This document shows positions 37,601 through 52,600 of a stretch of 64,000 nt of DNA, piece by piece. The stretch lies in the NCBI GenBank assembly GCA_034008185.1, contig CM067085.1, positions 79,844,275 through 79,908,274 of the forward strand, read 5' to 3'. Position 1 is the first letter of the stretch. Every line of letters starts with the position of its first letter. Made by a program: the position numbers and the translations under genes. The DNA comes from Gorsachius magnificus. Its lineage: Eukaryota > Chordata > Aves > Pelecaniformes > Ardeidae. The notes under the pieces were generated by a model. It was not told where the DNA came from. It worked only from the letters and a program-made list of their open reading frames with translations, and did no database searches.

Positions 37601-40600
37601 AAGGCTCCGCTGCAAGCAACCGTGCCGATGAAAAGAGAGAAACCAGATACTGCTCAGCGACTCCTTCAGAAACCCATGCGCTGCGCTTTGGAGCGGCTGC
37701 TTGCCAACTGGCTGCAGATGAACCCAAAGCAGGCACAGAAAAGCAAAACTATCCTGAAATAGATATATTGCTTAAAAAAAAAAACACACAAAAACCAGTC
37801 ACTGCAACAAGGAAAGGAAAAAAAAAAGCAAGCGCTTTGATGTATCAAAAGTTAAGACTGCAGCTATGATTTCCTAAAGCAGAAGACAGACCTTGTAGCT
37901 CCCCAACCACATTAAAAAACCAGTATATTCTTTTCATGGAAGAGAAATTTCAATCTCCCAGATTTTACTTGAGATGATTGGATATGTTTATCTGGAACAT
38001 ACTGAAGCCATCAGAGCCAGACGATGAAAAATCTGTGGTAATTCTGACAAGTGTTGGCAAACAGAACTGTCAAGTAAGGATAATGACTTTATATTCACAA
38101 AGCACTTTTCATCCAGATAGAACCCAGAGTGCTTTACAATTGTTACTAATGGATTATACACACACATGAATCACTTTGCCCGTGACTGAAATGGAACAGC
38201 TTAAGGAATGAACTGTTTAACAGCACATAGCAACACTACACCAGCAGTTTAGCACAGGATCCGGTTGCAAATCCGAGAGAAATTTTAGGAAGGCAGAATG
38301 CAATTATTCACATTGCAACCTGCACAGGATGCCGGGGTTAGGTTAGCCCTGCTCCAACAGCCGCCGCTGGAAATACGGCAGCGCTCTGTCACGACAGGCA
38401 GATGACAGGCTACCTTTTTTGGCCCCGTTTCAGTTAAGTTCCGGACGAGCTGAACAAAAACGCAGCTGAGCCTTGCAGAGAACGAGTTGCTTCAGGGCTG
38501 CGTGCACCTATCACCGCATTAAATCCCACCTGAAAGATGGCACCTCAGCCCGAAAAGGTGATATAATATCTGTGTCTACAACATCTTCGATGACCTAACA
38601 GAGCACGTGGTTGATGCTGCATGGGAAGAAAGCAGCTCGCGCTCTATCGCCAGCGTCGCTTCCTCCAGGACCTGTTTCTCACCTGCAAGTTCCCAGAGGG
38701 AAAGCAAGAGGCTCTGTTTAATCCTGATTAAACTTGTGAGTGAAGGAGCGGAAAGAATTTAAATCATCGAAGCGATGTAACAACAGGTTGAAGAAAACAG
38801 TGCAGAAGGATGGGGAAGGCGCTTTTTTTTTTTTTTTAAGAGTTTCAGGGAATTATATGCTTATTACTATAGTGAAAGTAATACTAGAATAAAATATAGT
38901 AAGGAAAGGGGCTTTGGACCAGCTTTTATAACAGCTGTTCCACATTCCAGTAATTTCAACTCACACAAAAATCAAAATCTGAACTGAAAAATACTTTCAA
39001 AATGTTAGAAACGTAGGTACAAGCAATTTTTTAAGCCCTCCCAAGTCCTACTCTCAAGTCCATGTTCAACGCCTATCCGAAATGTCATGGCTGTACCCAG
39101 CAGTTTTCACTGATCTCAGTAAGAGCTCTTAAGAGCTCAGTACTTCTGTTAATCAAGCCATATGTTAAGCTGCTTAAAACTGCAGACTTGTCTTCCCCCC
39201 CCCCCCTTTTTTTTTGTCTTTTTCACATTTGGCCGCAGATTTTACAAAATTGAAGAAATAGGCTCGAATACATTCTTTATAGGAAAGAAAGAAAAAACTA
39301 ATTAGATACATTAATTACTCAAAGAAATGCAATAATCTGAGACCAATCTTACCCCTTCATATAGATAAAATTTCCATTAAAATCTTACAGCGTGTTCTTG
39401 CTTTTCCTCTCCTCCAACCCTCGCCCAAATTGCCCTGGATTTGGAGCACGTGGAACACCATCATCTTTGCCAAAAAGATGTTCAAACAATTATCTAACAG
39501 CAAACAAGAGTATTACGATCATTAGGTTAAAAACCACAACTTGTATAAAACCAGAAATTTGCCTACAATAGATTATGAAAACAGGAAATCTTTTAAGGGA
39601 GCCAGAGCTACAATACGGTCTCCCAAAACAGAAGGAAGAACATTACAGTAATTAAGTCTCCTTTTAACAAACACATAGCACACAACAGCTGGAGAAAGTA
39701 AACAGTAGGATGCTGGATGTCTCTTTGAAAGGCAGGAAGCCAAGGGGAAAGGGTGACTACAGATGGAAAGCCTGGAGTCAAAAGGAACTCAGAGATTCCT
39801 CACCGAGTCAGTGACCCTAAGGTCCACCTAAAAAAAGTAAGTCTGGAAAATTCATCGTCTAGAACCAGAGATTTCACTGCACAAGTATTCAATCTAGGCT
39901 GAACTAAGTGAAAAACTTTCTCTTCATAGCTGTCCAAGATTAAGCTTAATTTATGCACCTACTGTAGAGGAGAAGTCAGACCCTTTATCAAATTGTCTTG
40001 TTTACTTCACTAGTGCCCTCAGCAACGAGAACAAAGAACCCAACAGTCCGAGAGTTAGGAATCAGTGTGAACCTCTGATTCCCTTTCACATTAAGAATAC
40101 CGCAGTCACCAGAGATAAAAAAAGGGGACTGACAAAGAAAAAAATTAACTATTTACAATGATGTATGTAGAGCTGGAAAACATTTGGAGAAAAGGATCGG
40201 GACGGAAAAAGTAGGAGTCAAGTATCTGAAAAACTGCTGTATGTCAGGAATCATCCGTTTCCAATAAAACCACTTTTGAAACAACACTGGTAACAAAACA
40301 AAGATGTCTTTCAAAGAAAGAGAATATAATATCATCTGGCTTTTTCATCATGGATCATATTCCCAGATATAGTGACAATGGAAAACAGCCAGGAGTTCAA
40401 GTTTCTTTACGCAGGACTTTCAGGTGGAAAACACTATCTAGTTTAATGACACGTCTCCAGGTGGGTTCCTTACTCCTTCATTGCCTCCTTCCACCTGGAG
40501 CCTCTGTATGTCAGTAGTCTGTCTGCCACGACGCAGCAACACGTGGAGTCTTCTCACCTTCAGAAATAGCGAGTGACCCTCCCAAAGGGCGACCTCAAGC

Positions 40601-43600
40601 TGCATTAACGAGTTTTCTAAAATCCTGCACTTTGCACCTTTGTCAATTCCCTTTTTCTCTGCAACCAGCTCCACCTAGGCTGGAAGACCTTTCTGTTTAG
40701 TTTAGGTGGCCAGCAGGCGGCCACCCAGTTGGCTTGCATGCACTGGGTGTTGCTTTGGTCGTGCTAAATGGAGCTGGCATAGGCACACGCAGATGGCCAA
40801 GCGACAGAGAGACGACAGAGCGTACCTGGGTAAAGTATCTTAAGCAACTTTCCTGGCACCAAACCCAGCAGAAACAGCACTTGAACAGGCACTTTGCACA
40901 TGCACTCTCCTGCAATAAAATGAAATGTTTGGTTACCGGACACAGAATTACACTCAAACGGAACTGCCATTTTAGAAAAAACTTGCTTTGCAGGTGACCG
41001 ACTCTTCTAATAAAGCATTCACTTAGGCAGCATCTATTTCCTTTTGGATTATAGGAACTGTTTTTACTTCAGACCCTTCAGTATTAATGACTGATGAGCT
41101 GAGCTTGGTTTTTTTTTTTCTTCCTGTGGATGGAAGATTCTTCTCTGGGAAAAGAAAAATAAGTGCTGTGAGCAGCGTGGTAAGCTGCTTGGAGAACGAA
41201 AACAGGCAGGCGAGTCAGTAACCCTTACAGAACTTTGCCGTCATCAGGGAGCACGCGGACACATTTTTAATTTTTTTGTTTATCAAAAAACCTTCACTGT
41301 TCTGAAATGACCAGAATCCTAATGAGCAAAAATAAAAAGAATGGGCAGAAGGACTTAGATGCACACGTGCGTGTGTTGACTCAGAGCATACGTCCATTTT
41401 TCAGGACAGGAGGAAAAAGCAGGCATTAGAACAGGCCATTCGTAGACCCTTGATCTGTGTTAATTTCACACTAAAAGCAGAGCCGAAAAGCTCCGTGTTT
41501 GTTCCGTCCTCCTCCCCCCATCCCACATCACATCATATTCATCACATAAAGATTTACCAAGCAAGACAAGCAAAAGATGCCTTGGCAGCCATGGTAGCCT
41601 TCCAAATTTAACTGGCTGTCTTTCTCAGCAAAAGGAAATTCAGTGCAGTGATACTTGAGTCTTTTTAACCTTCTTTTTCCAGAGGTTGAATGTTTTTGGT
41701 TTGTTTTGGAAGGCAGAGGTCTCCTAGCCACTATATGAAAACCTCAGGTCCCCACAACTACCATTGTTCATGCAGAAACCACGAACCTCCCAACATTTTT
41801 CCAATGAAGTTCTTGGAAATATTCCAGAAATAATTCCTTTAAAATGGTGACCGCACATGCAAACTCCTGACAGCAGAGACATACTTTAATCTTGCCCTGT
41901 GTATTGCTGGAGAGATGATTTTACTAAAACGGCATTAATCTCAGGAAGTTTTGTTCACTAAAAACCTAGAGCGAGGGACTTCAACTGCAATCTCCTCTCT
42001 GATTCTGCTTGAAGACTCCTGTGTAGAAAACATCCGTGAATTCACCTGCAAGCTTGCAGACCCCTGACTTTTCCTCCTGTTCACAGAAAGCAGCAGCATT
42101 TTTTTGCAAGGGTGCCAAAACCTGGGTGAGCATCATTGCTCTGGCCCTCTATGGAAAGAGCCTCCACGGAAAGGGGCCATAGCCTCTCCTTCCTCCCATG
42201 GGAAGGAACAAGGTTACTTTGGGGGGGGGGGATCCTGCTGGGGACATGAGCTGGCCTGAGCACTTTGTAGGCTCTTACGGAGCAGTTACAGCTATGGGTC
42301 ACAACACATCCACAGCTGAATGTTTGGCAAGCGGACCAGAAGGAGCTTGTGGCACACCACTGTAGACACAAATCATCTTTCTTTGCTGGTGAAATCTTCT
42401 ACAGCTATTCAGATTACAAAACCGCATACCCAACAAGCCCTGCTTCCTCAAGAGGCAGAAAATACTCCATCTTCTTTTTAGCACAGCTCATCCCACTGAT
42501 CATCTTCAAAGTTCTTCGCTGACCCAACTCACTGAGTTTTCTAACCAAGGCTTTCATATGGAAGTAATATAAACCTAGACGCTTACACATCTTCCAAGCA
42601 TCTTGTTGCAAGGGGTTTTTCTTTTAGCATTCACAAACTACACCCCACACGCGTGCCTCATGGGTACCAGGGACGGTCAATGGAAACACCCTGTTGTAAC
42701 TGTACATAACATGCTTCGAGGCCAAGGTAAACTCTAGAGGAAAAGGCCAACTTTTAAAAAAATTTGCCTAGATCTTCCTCTAAAGTCAGAGCTGTGCGGC
42801 CATGAGAGCCCTCTCTCCTTGCCATAGCGCCAGAACCAACTGCAATGAAGTTTCCAGCAGAAGATAAGAGCTGTGGAGATATGTGAAAGCCAGCAAGGCA
42901 GCAAGCAGCAATCACAACAGCCCAGCTGTATTTTTTATATGTCTTAAAAGATGTGGTTTGGATCTTACACAAATCTCTGGAATAGTTCTTATTTCATACA
43001 TTCTTTCTACAAACTCCTGTTACAAGGCAGATGAAATTTTTTCTGTAAGGTATTTTATATGCAACAATAATGTTCCTATTTACCTTTGCTTTTTTTAAAA
43101 ATTTATGGTGCAAAAATTTTACATAGAGCATTCTGACAATTTTTTCCTTTATCCTTCATAAAAACCTTTATTATAAAGTATATATTCAGTACTTAAAGGG
43201 GGCCTATAGGAAAGATGGGGAAAATCTTTTTAGTAGGGCCAGCTGTGTCAGGACAAGGGGTAATGGTTTTAAACTAAAAGAGGGTAGGTTTAGACTAGAT
43301 CTAAGGAAGAAATTCTTTACCATGAGGGTGGTGAAACCCTGGCAGGGGTTGCCCAGAAAGGTGGTAGAGGGTCCATCCCTGGGACCATTCCAGGCCAGGT
43401 TGGAGGGGGCTGTGAGCAACCTGATGTGGTTCAAGGTGTCCCTGCTCCTGCAGGGGGGTTGGGCTGGGGGACCTCTAGGGGTCCCTTCCAACCCAAAACA
43501 TTCTATGATTCTATAAACACTAAATGAAGGTAATTTTAAATTCTGGTATTTTCTGCTTTTAAAAATATCCGAGCTGAGAGAAAAAAAGGAAGCACATGGA

Positions 43601-46600
43601 AAAAGCCTTCTTAATGAAGAAAATGGGATAAAATATAATGTCCACATCATCCATTTTTAAGCAAGAAGTATATTCTTCACTTTTTTTTTTCATGAATCTC
43701 ACCTTTTCACTACTATTTCTATAGCGTTAGAGAAGTATATACCTACCTTTTGGTTCAGGATATTATAAAGGTACAAGAGAACGATCCTCGGTATTCTCAG
43801 TAGTGTGATTAGAAATGAGCCTTTTACAGCGGTTCCTAGATGATAGCAAAAAAGAATTGATATGGAAGACAGGACTGGGTGAGGTGGTGGGCTATTTGTA
43901 TTTCTAGAAAGAAAAACAAACAATTTAAAAATGTTTTAGAAACCTATTTAAGAAGATATACGTTGTATCTTTTCAGTATTCAGCAACCTAAATAATTAAG
44001 CTGCTATCTCCTTTCCCCCTTGAACAACTCCAGTTTTCCTACTGGCTTCATCTGAACATTCACCTTAGTCCAAAGGAAAGCAGCCAAGCTTGTAACTTTT
44101 ATTAGGTTAGTTTAATTCTTAAGCAATGACTGTTTTGATGTGTTCAGTAACGGAAAAATATCTAGAAAAAATCCTACAATGGAAACTACCAGAATAAGTG
44201 AACAACAGCTGAGAATATTCCCTTGAACACCTCTCTCCAGCTTCTCTCACTTCTCTTAAGTCTCCGCAATCTTTTATTTGGCTCTGGTTTCTGCAAGATG
44301 TTACTCTGAAGGAACGAACCCGCTGTTTCTGCTTTAGTGATAAGATTAAAACTAGAAAACTTGTAAAATTGAGATCCACTATCTACTTTTATTGTTGCAA
44401 TTTGGTTGAATTTAATTTTAAATTTTGTTCAGATAATTAATACTTTTTGGTTTTTTGCTCTGAACAGGATTTGTTTTAAAATGGAATACACAAAAAAAGG
44501 AATATCATACTATATGTTTAGAATTATAATTTGGCCTAAAAGCCTTGCAATTCTACTGCACGCTAACCTGTATTGGTTTGGAGAAACTACGCTTCCCCAA
44601 ATGAAAAGCGAAGACAAAAAATTGGCCTAAACACAAGTTTTATTTTCTTTGTTCCTTCGTAAAGGTCAGTTTAATGTCAATCATTTACAGAGAGCTGGAT
44701 GACACAGCTCTCAAGAATTTATATGAAAACCACGAAATGAACCTCAAACCACTCCCCACCCCTCTTCAGATGCTGTAAAAAAATAATCAATTCGATTAAT
44801 GCTATAAATACCTTAAAAAAATGTTTCAGAGGATTAAAAAAAACCTGATCAATAATCATGTATAGCCCTTCTATAAAGCAATCAGCCCAACCCTGAAAAA
44901 TTTACTTAGGCAACAGAACCAGCAGTAGTGAGACTAAACAGTTACGTAAAGATCAGACCTTGGATCACAAATACGATGTCCTATTTTCATAAGTGATTCC
45001 TTCGCAAGCTCTGTTATCTTGAAAAATTAATAGTTTGCACAAGAAGCTAAAAAAATAAAAAGGCAGTGGTGAGTGAGTGGCTGGCTGGGGCTAAAAAGCT
45101 CTACGAATGTATTTTTATTAAATCCTCACTTCAGCAAGGATTTAAATCACCCACGCTACATCAGGACAGGTATCACAGTTCTGCCAGAACCTCGAAGGTA
45201 TCACTGCAGTGCATTCAAAACATAAAATGCTTTGCAGCTGAGAAGTCGTATTTAAATATGTGAATATACCACATTATTTTAAATAGGAAATTCCAGCAAA
45301 GCAGTTGCTGCATTTATTATTTTTGGTCTTACAACTAGGGGAACAGCTTGGGGGATAGTGGAATTTTATATTGAATGAGACAGGGTTGGGTTTGGGTTTG
45401 GTTTTTTTTTAAGTCATCAGGTTTCTGTGTCAGAAATCCATACATCGCAATATAGATGAGCTATTCTGTCCATATGATACCACTGTTCCCCTTTCCCTCG
45501 TACACTACCTTACATATGACAGTCTCTGTCAGATGTCACTAAACTTCTGCAAGTTAAATGTTAACCAAGGGTGAGAAATACAGAAAGGACAAAGTTCACT
45601 CTTGTGTAAATAATTTACTTGCTACCACAGAGAAAAATGAAGAAGGGTTTTGGCATTTTTAACAGGGCCAATAAACGAGCAAGAATGTCAAAATCTGAAG
45701 TTTAGTTTAGATATGTTTCCACACATTTGGATGCTTTTCCACACCTTCTTTTCCTAGCAAAGGAACCCTCAGAAGAACAGGGGCTGATGAGGTTTCTTGC
45801 TTTGCTTCTAAATGGATTAGAAAAAGAAGAGAATTTCCCTGCAATTCTGACTCGGGGTAGGAAACAGCACGGTTGTGTAGGCAGTTTGTATTGTGCGGGG
45901 AATTCCGTGCACGCAGACTCCGCTGCAGGCACACGGGATATTGGGGAAAAAAAGGAATCTGCCTGATAGAACCGGTTACAACACGGAGCAGGGCCAGGGC
46001 TTGCTTTTCCTCCTCGGTATTCCTATTTTATGTTACCACAGGATTGTTTGATTTACATAGAACACTGCTATTCCAAAATCCCGTGAACCTGTACTCAATA
46101 CCACATCAGCTTTTAATAATTTGCTTCCTTTCGTGCTGCCAATTGTCTTTTATTTTCTCTCTGCGACACTCTGTATCTTCCCTAACACTGAGTTCCTCAA
46201 ATCAAATGATCACACATGCATCTCCGCTTTCATTTTAAAACCACTTTTTTTGTGTGAAGAAAAAAAATGTAATCTTGACACACCCAAAAAACATAGACAT
46301 TTGGAAGGAGGGGGGGAAAAGCATTTCTTTAAAAGCCTGTCCTTTTCAGAGCTGTGCTTACAGTTTTCTTCAATCCTGCCTCATCTATTTCAAAGACTGC
46401 CTAGAAAGAGATTAGAGTAAAATACTTGAGAAGCGCTAAGGAATGAATCGCATGAATCACGAATTCAGTTTTAAACCAAATACAATAAATTAAAATATTT
46501 GTAATAAAAAAAAAAAGAAGAGAGACATCATCAGGTTAACGGAGGACAGACAGACTGTACTACCAACGGCCCTTCTACCTGCTCACAAAACCACACGGGG

Positions 46601-49600
46601 CAGGTCTGACGACGTACATGCCAATGGCTCTTTTACACGGCTTAGGCCAAGTATGCAAGTAGGGCAAAAGATGCTCATAAATACTGCAGATGTATTTGCA
46701 AAGGGAAGGGGAGTCCTTTAAAAATGCGGTCCTAGTTCATCTCTCGATGACTTCAGTGCAAATCCATAAACGTGGATTTTTGACTTACTGGGGGATGTAT
46801 GTATTTCACCTCTCACTGAATCTAGTGGAAGTTGTGGTGCTGAAGGCCTTAGAGCCAGGTGGAAAACCCCAATCCTGCAAATACTTATGGAACTCTGTAA
46901 TTTCAACCCTGTGCAGTGACATACATGCACTGGAGCTACTGAATAAGCTCAGACATGGACAGGACAGCGATGCCTGTGCCATGGGTCAAGGCACCCACAC
47001 CACCTTCCTTTAATCCCAGGGAGGGGAAAAGCCTCAGCTCACCGGAAAGGTAAATACGCACGTAACACCTAAGCACACCAAGATGAAAATAAACCCTCAT
47101 GTAAAACAGCAATAGCAACAAAGAAGGTTTTTTTAAAAGACTGAGCCCTTTCCACAAGTCATAAAGAGTAATCATTAAGCAAAAAAGTTCTATTTATTTT
47201 ATTAAATTAGTAAAGTCTTTCACGTATTCATGTTCCATCTGAGATAAGAGAAGGCAAAATCCATTTTCAGTGGTGGTACTACAGGTCAAACAAATGTCAC
47301 CTGTAAAGCTAATCCAGCTAAAATGACCCCCTGCCCTCCCCATCTGCAGCTCCCCCGTGGCTGTCGGCAGTGCAGCACATCGCTGCCTGTGCCGTGGAAG
47401 GAGATTTCCGCAGGGGAAGGCCGTGCCATTTCCTCGGAGCGCTTACAAGCCAAGACGAAAGCTTCTCTGGGAGGCATCATAAACAAACTCTTGTGACGTG
47501 CCTTGATGCTGCTGCCCCAGGGAATACATTAAAAACACACAGCAGACAAGCTTGGAATTGCTGGAACAGCTTGAGATAACCCTTGCCCTTGATGGTGTGA
47601 CTGTTCTTGCATCCTCTCCCCGTTCCTGCACGGCTCTGCCTTGCTGCAGATCTGTGCCGGCAGCCGAAAAGGCCAGGAAGAGGGATCACCACCGCAGAAA
47701 AACTGCATTTCGCCTTCCAAGCACAACTCTCTCAACACAGTACACGTCAACTGGCAAGCAAGAGGAGGGCTCGGCCGTAGACGTACAAAATGATTTCAAT
47801 ACAAATGGGTGCAGGAACCTTCTGTTCTCTGGGGCCAGTTCCTGCAGCAGTAACAAAAAAAAAATTGCTGGAAAGCAGAAAGCCCTAACAGAACGGTGAA
47901 TGTCATCACAGGGGTTCCTACAGGTGCTTCCCTGCTCTGTGTGAAGGAGGAGAGCTCCAAGAGGAGACCTTATGGCTCCCCACAACTGCCTGACAGGAGG
48001 CTGTAGTGCGGTGGGTGTTGGACTCTGCTCCCAGGTAACAGGCAAAAGGACCAGGGGAAACAGCCTCAAGTTGTGCCAGCAGAGGTTTGGATTGGACATC
48101 AGGAGAAATTTTTTCACAGAAAGGGCTGTCAGGCACTGGAAGGGGCTGCCCAGGGAAGTGGTGGAGTCCCCATCCCTGGGGGGATTTAAAAGCCGGGCAG
48201 ACGAGGTGCTCAGGGACAGGGTTTAGTGGTGGGATGGCAGGGTTAGGGGAACGGTTGGACTTGATCTTAAAGGGCTTTTCCAACCTAAACCATTCTAAGA
48301 CTCCACGGTTCTGTGAAGAAGACATGGGCAGTGTCTTTGCCTGGGGCATTCAGGTGGTGCATCGTACCAAAACACACTGCAGCACACAACCCAGTAAGTT
48401 GGCGAAACTGCTTTTCTTTCCCGTGCTTCCTCGAGCAAGCCAATTCAAATGAACCCTTAGTGCCTCAGCGTTCAGCTGCTAAAGCTGAATCTACTGCTAA
48501 AGCCTGAGGTACATAAACTTGCTTCGAAGATGGTAAATCCTGAGGTACATAAATTTGCTTGGAAGAAAGGAGCAGCCCACAGAACCGCAGCCATGCTCGC
48601 TACCTGTGTTTAGAGCTTCAACAGGAAAACAGAGATGATGTAAGAAATGCGAGCTCCTCCCTTTTCAGGTCCTACCATGGCATGTAAAATAGTAGCGTGA
48701 GACTGTGTCACTCTACAGATCTCAGCCTTTAAAAAAGCAGCATTTTAGGTTTTGTCTGCTCTTTTACTGAGCACCAGTTCAGCGGCACGGCTGCTGGCTG
48801 CATGGAGAATCCTAGCAGAGACAGGCTCCCGATACACGTGTTAAACCCTGCCCTGGCTTGGCTTTTTGGATCTGATGACAAAACATTTAAAACAATGGTG
48901 GGCACTGGCTGGTACCAGCAGAGCTGCCGTCGGCTGCAGCGGGAAATCCTTGCAGCGTTGCTCCTGCAAGCAGAGGGGAACAGACCATCTGGAAACTTTT
49001 CAGCAGGAGGCCTTTGAATCGGCAACGGAAACATCCAGGGATATGTCCTAGAGACCATCAACAGAAACCTGCTGTCCTGGTTTCGGCTGGGATAGAGTTA
49101 ATTTTCCTCACAGAAGCTAGCATAGTGCTGTGCTTTGGATTCAGTGCTAGAAGAATGTTGATAACACGCTGATGTTTTTAGTTGTTGCCAAGCAGTGCTC
49201 AGACTGCTCAAGGACTTTTTGAGCTTCTCCTGCTCGGCCAGGGGCATAACAAGCTGGGAGTACAGCACAGCTAGGACCCAAACTGTCCAAAGAGCTATTC
49301 CAGACCATAGAACGTCATGCTCGGGGGGTTGGTGGGTCGGTCGGTCGCTCGGGTACTGATCACTGCTCAGGACGGGCTGGGCATCGGTCAGCGGGTGGTG
49401 AGCAATTGCATTGTGCATCATTCGTTTTGTACATTCTGTATATTCTGTTACCATTCTCATTATTACTATTATTATTATTTTCTCTTATTAAACTGTCTCT
49501 ATCTCAACCCGCGGGTCTTACTTTTTTTCTTTTCTCCGATTCTCTCCCCCATCCCACTGAGGGAGGGGGGGGAGAGAGCGAGCGGCTGCGTGGTGCTGAG

Positions 49601-52600
49601 TCGCCAGCCGGGTTAAACCACGACACCTGCTACCTAGGTTTTGGAGAAGCCCAAAGCCTCCCTTCCCAGCCGCCTGAGCCCAATGGTCCCGGGAAGCTGC
49701 GGCCAGTGCTCCAGTGTCCCCGGTCCCTCTCCTGCCAGGCTCACCGACCCACTCTCAGGTCGCCTTCCTCAAGGGCTAGTTTTCCAACAAAATAAGGTAT
49801 TCACCATATTCCTCTACTACAAAATGAAGAAATGCCTTAAAATGCCAGAGTTTTTCACAGATCAGAAAATCTCATCACTGGGCGCAGAGGAACAGAGCAG
49901 TGAGGGTGAGAGCGCTCATAAAATACTTATGAGGAAAAACATTTTCAGGATGCTACTCTCTTCATTGTCAAAATACTCAACAGCATATTGTGAGATTTAA
50001 ATCTGCTCCCCCAATGACAGGGTAACACCGCTCCAGTGCTTGAAAACAATTTAATTTCATTTTACAACACTGCAATTCTAAAAAACCAATATAAATTGTG
50101 AAATGGAAAAGTAGAGATTTTTCCTCATTTCCTCCACATTTACATTTCAGGGTAGTATAGAAGCCAATAAAGTCTGTTTACGCATCTCTAAATTCTTAAC
50201 AGTGCTGTTAAAGTATTCACAGTTAACTGAAAATACCTGCACAGAATGAAAAGAGCAGCAGCGGACTAGGCATATATGCAGACAGAGCAAATGGAAACCC
50301 AGAGCAGGGATGAACACTTAGGAAGAGGTCAAACTGCCTATGAGTACATGAAATTACCGAGGAACTATATATCGCATCTCCATTTGGAAGCTAATGCAGT
50401 CTCCTGGAAAAGGGTCAAACGCAGCCTGTGCCTTCCCAAGGGCAATTTCACCAGAGTCGATTGAGCAATATTGGCTTGGATCAAGGCTCAATTTGGCCCG
50501 GTAACTCCAGCGGTAGGGGTGAGTCACATTAATATCATATACATCGTAAAGTGTTACCCAAGCTCTTGCAACAACCTTGTTTTATATTAAATTGGATTCC
50601 AAGATACTGACAGAAATTGCAGTCTATCTGAGGCTACTGTGCCTAGAAAAAGGGGCACTTCTGCACTCACCTGTTGAAGTAACAAGTAACCACAGCCCCA
50701 GCAATCGTCATCTGCTGACAGGCAAGGATGAATTCACTAGTCCAGATCAGGCCAACAACATGGTACCACGCCATGTAGCAAGTTCCAGACAGAGCTCTGT
50801 ACTCTACTAGTCCTCCTGAAGTCGTCTGTGCCGTACCTGGAGTTGGGATTACACCACCAATTACACACCGACAAGGAAAAAAAAAAAAAAAAAAGTACAT
50901 ATAAGTGCTTCTGCACCCTTTGTCTTAGCTTCAATAAAACTATAAAAAAATAAATTCAGGTGCTATTTAACTCTATCCATCCTAACAAAGTCAGAAGGAC
51001 AAAATTTTGTAATCCAAATAAAATTTTGAAAAATTAAATCTTACAAAAAGGAAAAGCTTGGGTTTAAATTGGGATTGAGACACAGCTGCCAATAAAATCA
51101 AGAGGACAGCTACGAATTAGTAAAGATTTCTGAGAAAATGCTACTCAAAATTTGAGTAATCAAATGCTTCAGAAGTAAATGAAATCTTAATTTTCTTCAT
51201 TCAAATTTGAAATAAACTCATAGTTATGAAAGGCTTTAGATTTTTTCAGTAAGAAGCAAAAGAAAGAGTACAGAAAAATATTAAGGATGCATAATGCACC
51301 ATTGCAACAAAACAGGATTATTATTTTAATTACTATTAGTAATTGGAACCATGGCAACTAATTTTCTGTTCTCTATACTTTGCAATCTTTGTGCAAAATA
51401 CAGGCACATAAAGGCAGCCTCTCCAGGAAAAAAACCAAACCAACAACCCACCCAAAAGCAGACATCTGTATGGTAGTACCTGCTCCAATGTTACTACTCT
51501 GTTCAGGAACATTGACAAATTCACTTATTCAAGCTAAAAAAAAAATTGCCTCCACTTCTGTTAATAACAAAGAATTTATTCCATGTTCAATAAACGGCTT
51601 TTCACAAAAGGCAGGGGTAGCTTAGGTAACTTAGCAATCAGACCCGTCTTTATGCAACCTGTTTATGCCACTTGGCTCTGAAATCTAATCAGGGGATAGC
51701 AGCATGAGGACATTTGTTCCTAGTGAAAGGTCTCTAGGTCCATAACCTGCTATTTTTTCAGTTTACCAAGCCTTAAGTCTATTAAACCTGAAGAGAAACA
51801 TGTTCACAGAATAAAACGATCTCTGGAGGTGAGCAGTTTCTTCTTCTAACTCCATAAAAGAAATAACCAAGTGAGAGACAGTCTATAGCCTATAGCCTGG
51901 AGCAGAGGAGGCTGAGGGGAGCCCTCGTCGCTCCCTACAACTGCCTGAGAGGAGGGGGGAGCCGGGGGGGTCGGGCTCTGCTCCCAGGGAAGGGGCGATG
52001 GGACGAGGGGCACCGGCCTCAAGTTGTGCCAGGGTAGGGTGAGGTTGGCCCTGGGGAACAATTCCTTCCCCAAAGGGCTGTCAGGGGCTGGAAGGGGCTG
52101 CCCAGGGAAGGGGTCGAGTCCCCACCCCTGGGGGGATTGAACAGCCGGGCAGAGGCGGTGCTGAGGGCCAGGGTGGCAGGGCTAGGGGAACGGTTGGGCT
52201 TGATGATCTTACAGGGCTTTTCCAACCTAAACAATTCTATGGTTCTATGAAATGCACGTATGGTAAACTAATTCTGTTTGCTTTTTACCAGCCTACTGGA
52301 ATAACCACCTGCATTAACAACAGGAGGGGCTTTGGCTTCCCTGGTCAGCCTCACACACGTGCACAGCGCTGTGCTCCGCTGCACAGAAATCGCATGCATC
52401 CACCCGCGAGTTCCCCATTGATCACTTTGCTGATACGGTGAACTGGTGTTTCTTACTTCACAGAAATCTGTTTACCAATGTAAACACCCGTGTCTGACTG
52501 ATTCCCTGTCTTCTGGGCCTCCCGTGCATGCATAATTTTGTCAACAGAATTACATGCAATGCCACCTTTCATACATCAGCCTTAGTAGCTCAGACAAACG

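Larger units (their letters stand above)
31562..40825 (-). other. SLC44A3 intron (about 9.3 kb), no recognisable exon
   Basis: The longest intron seen in the gene. No frame in it resembles an SLC44 segment, and the flanking exons join in phase without it. It holds a pyrimidine-rich block (about 35990-36780), homopolymer tracts (38823-38837 T; 39195-39215 C/T), and weak traces of old interspersed repeats (34492-34640, 38070-38150). Confidence 0.7.
43904..50670 (-). other. SLC44A3 intron (about 6.8 kb) with CR1 and solo LTR
   Basis: No coding segment is recognisable. It contains a CR1 copy (47938-48314), a 36-bp tandem duplication (48503-48574), and a solo LTR (49073-49625). The flanking exons join in phase. 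Confidence 0.75.

Noticed and set aside
39590..39970. Stretch with words resembling an old LINE (for example ATTACAGTAATTAAGTC)
   Set aside because: The resemblance is limited to a few short words, so no boundaries or family can be supported.
45383..45410. Telomere-like TTGGGTTTGGGTTTGG
   Set aside because: Too short, and the unit is not the vertebrate TTAGGG repeat.
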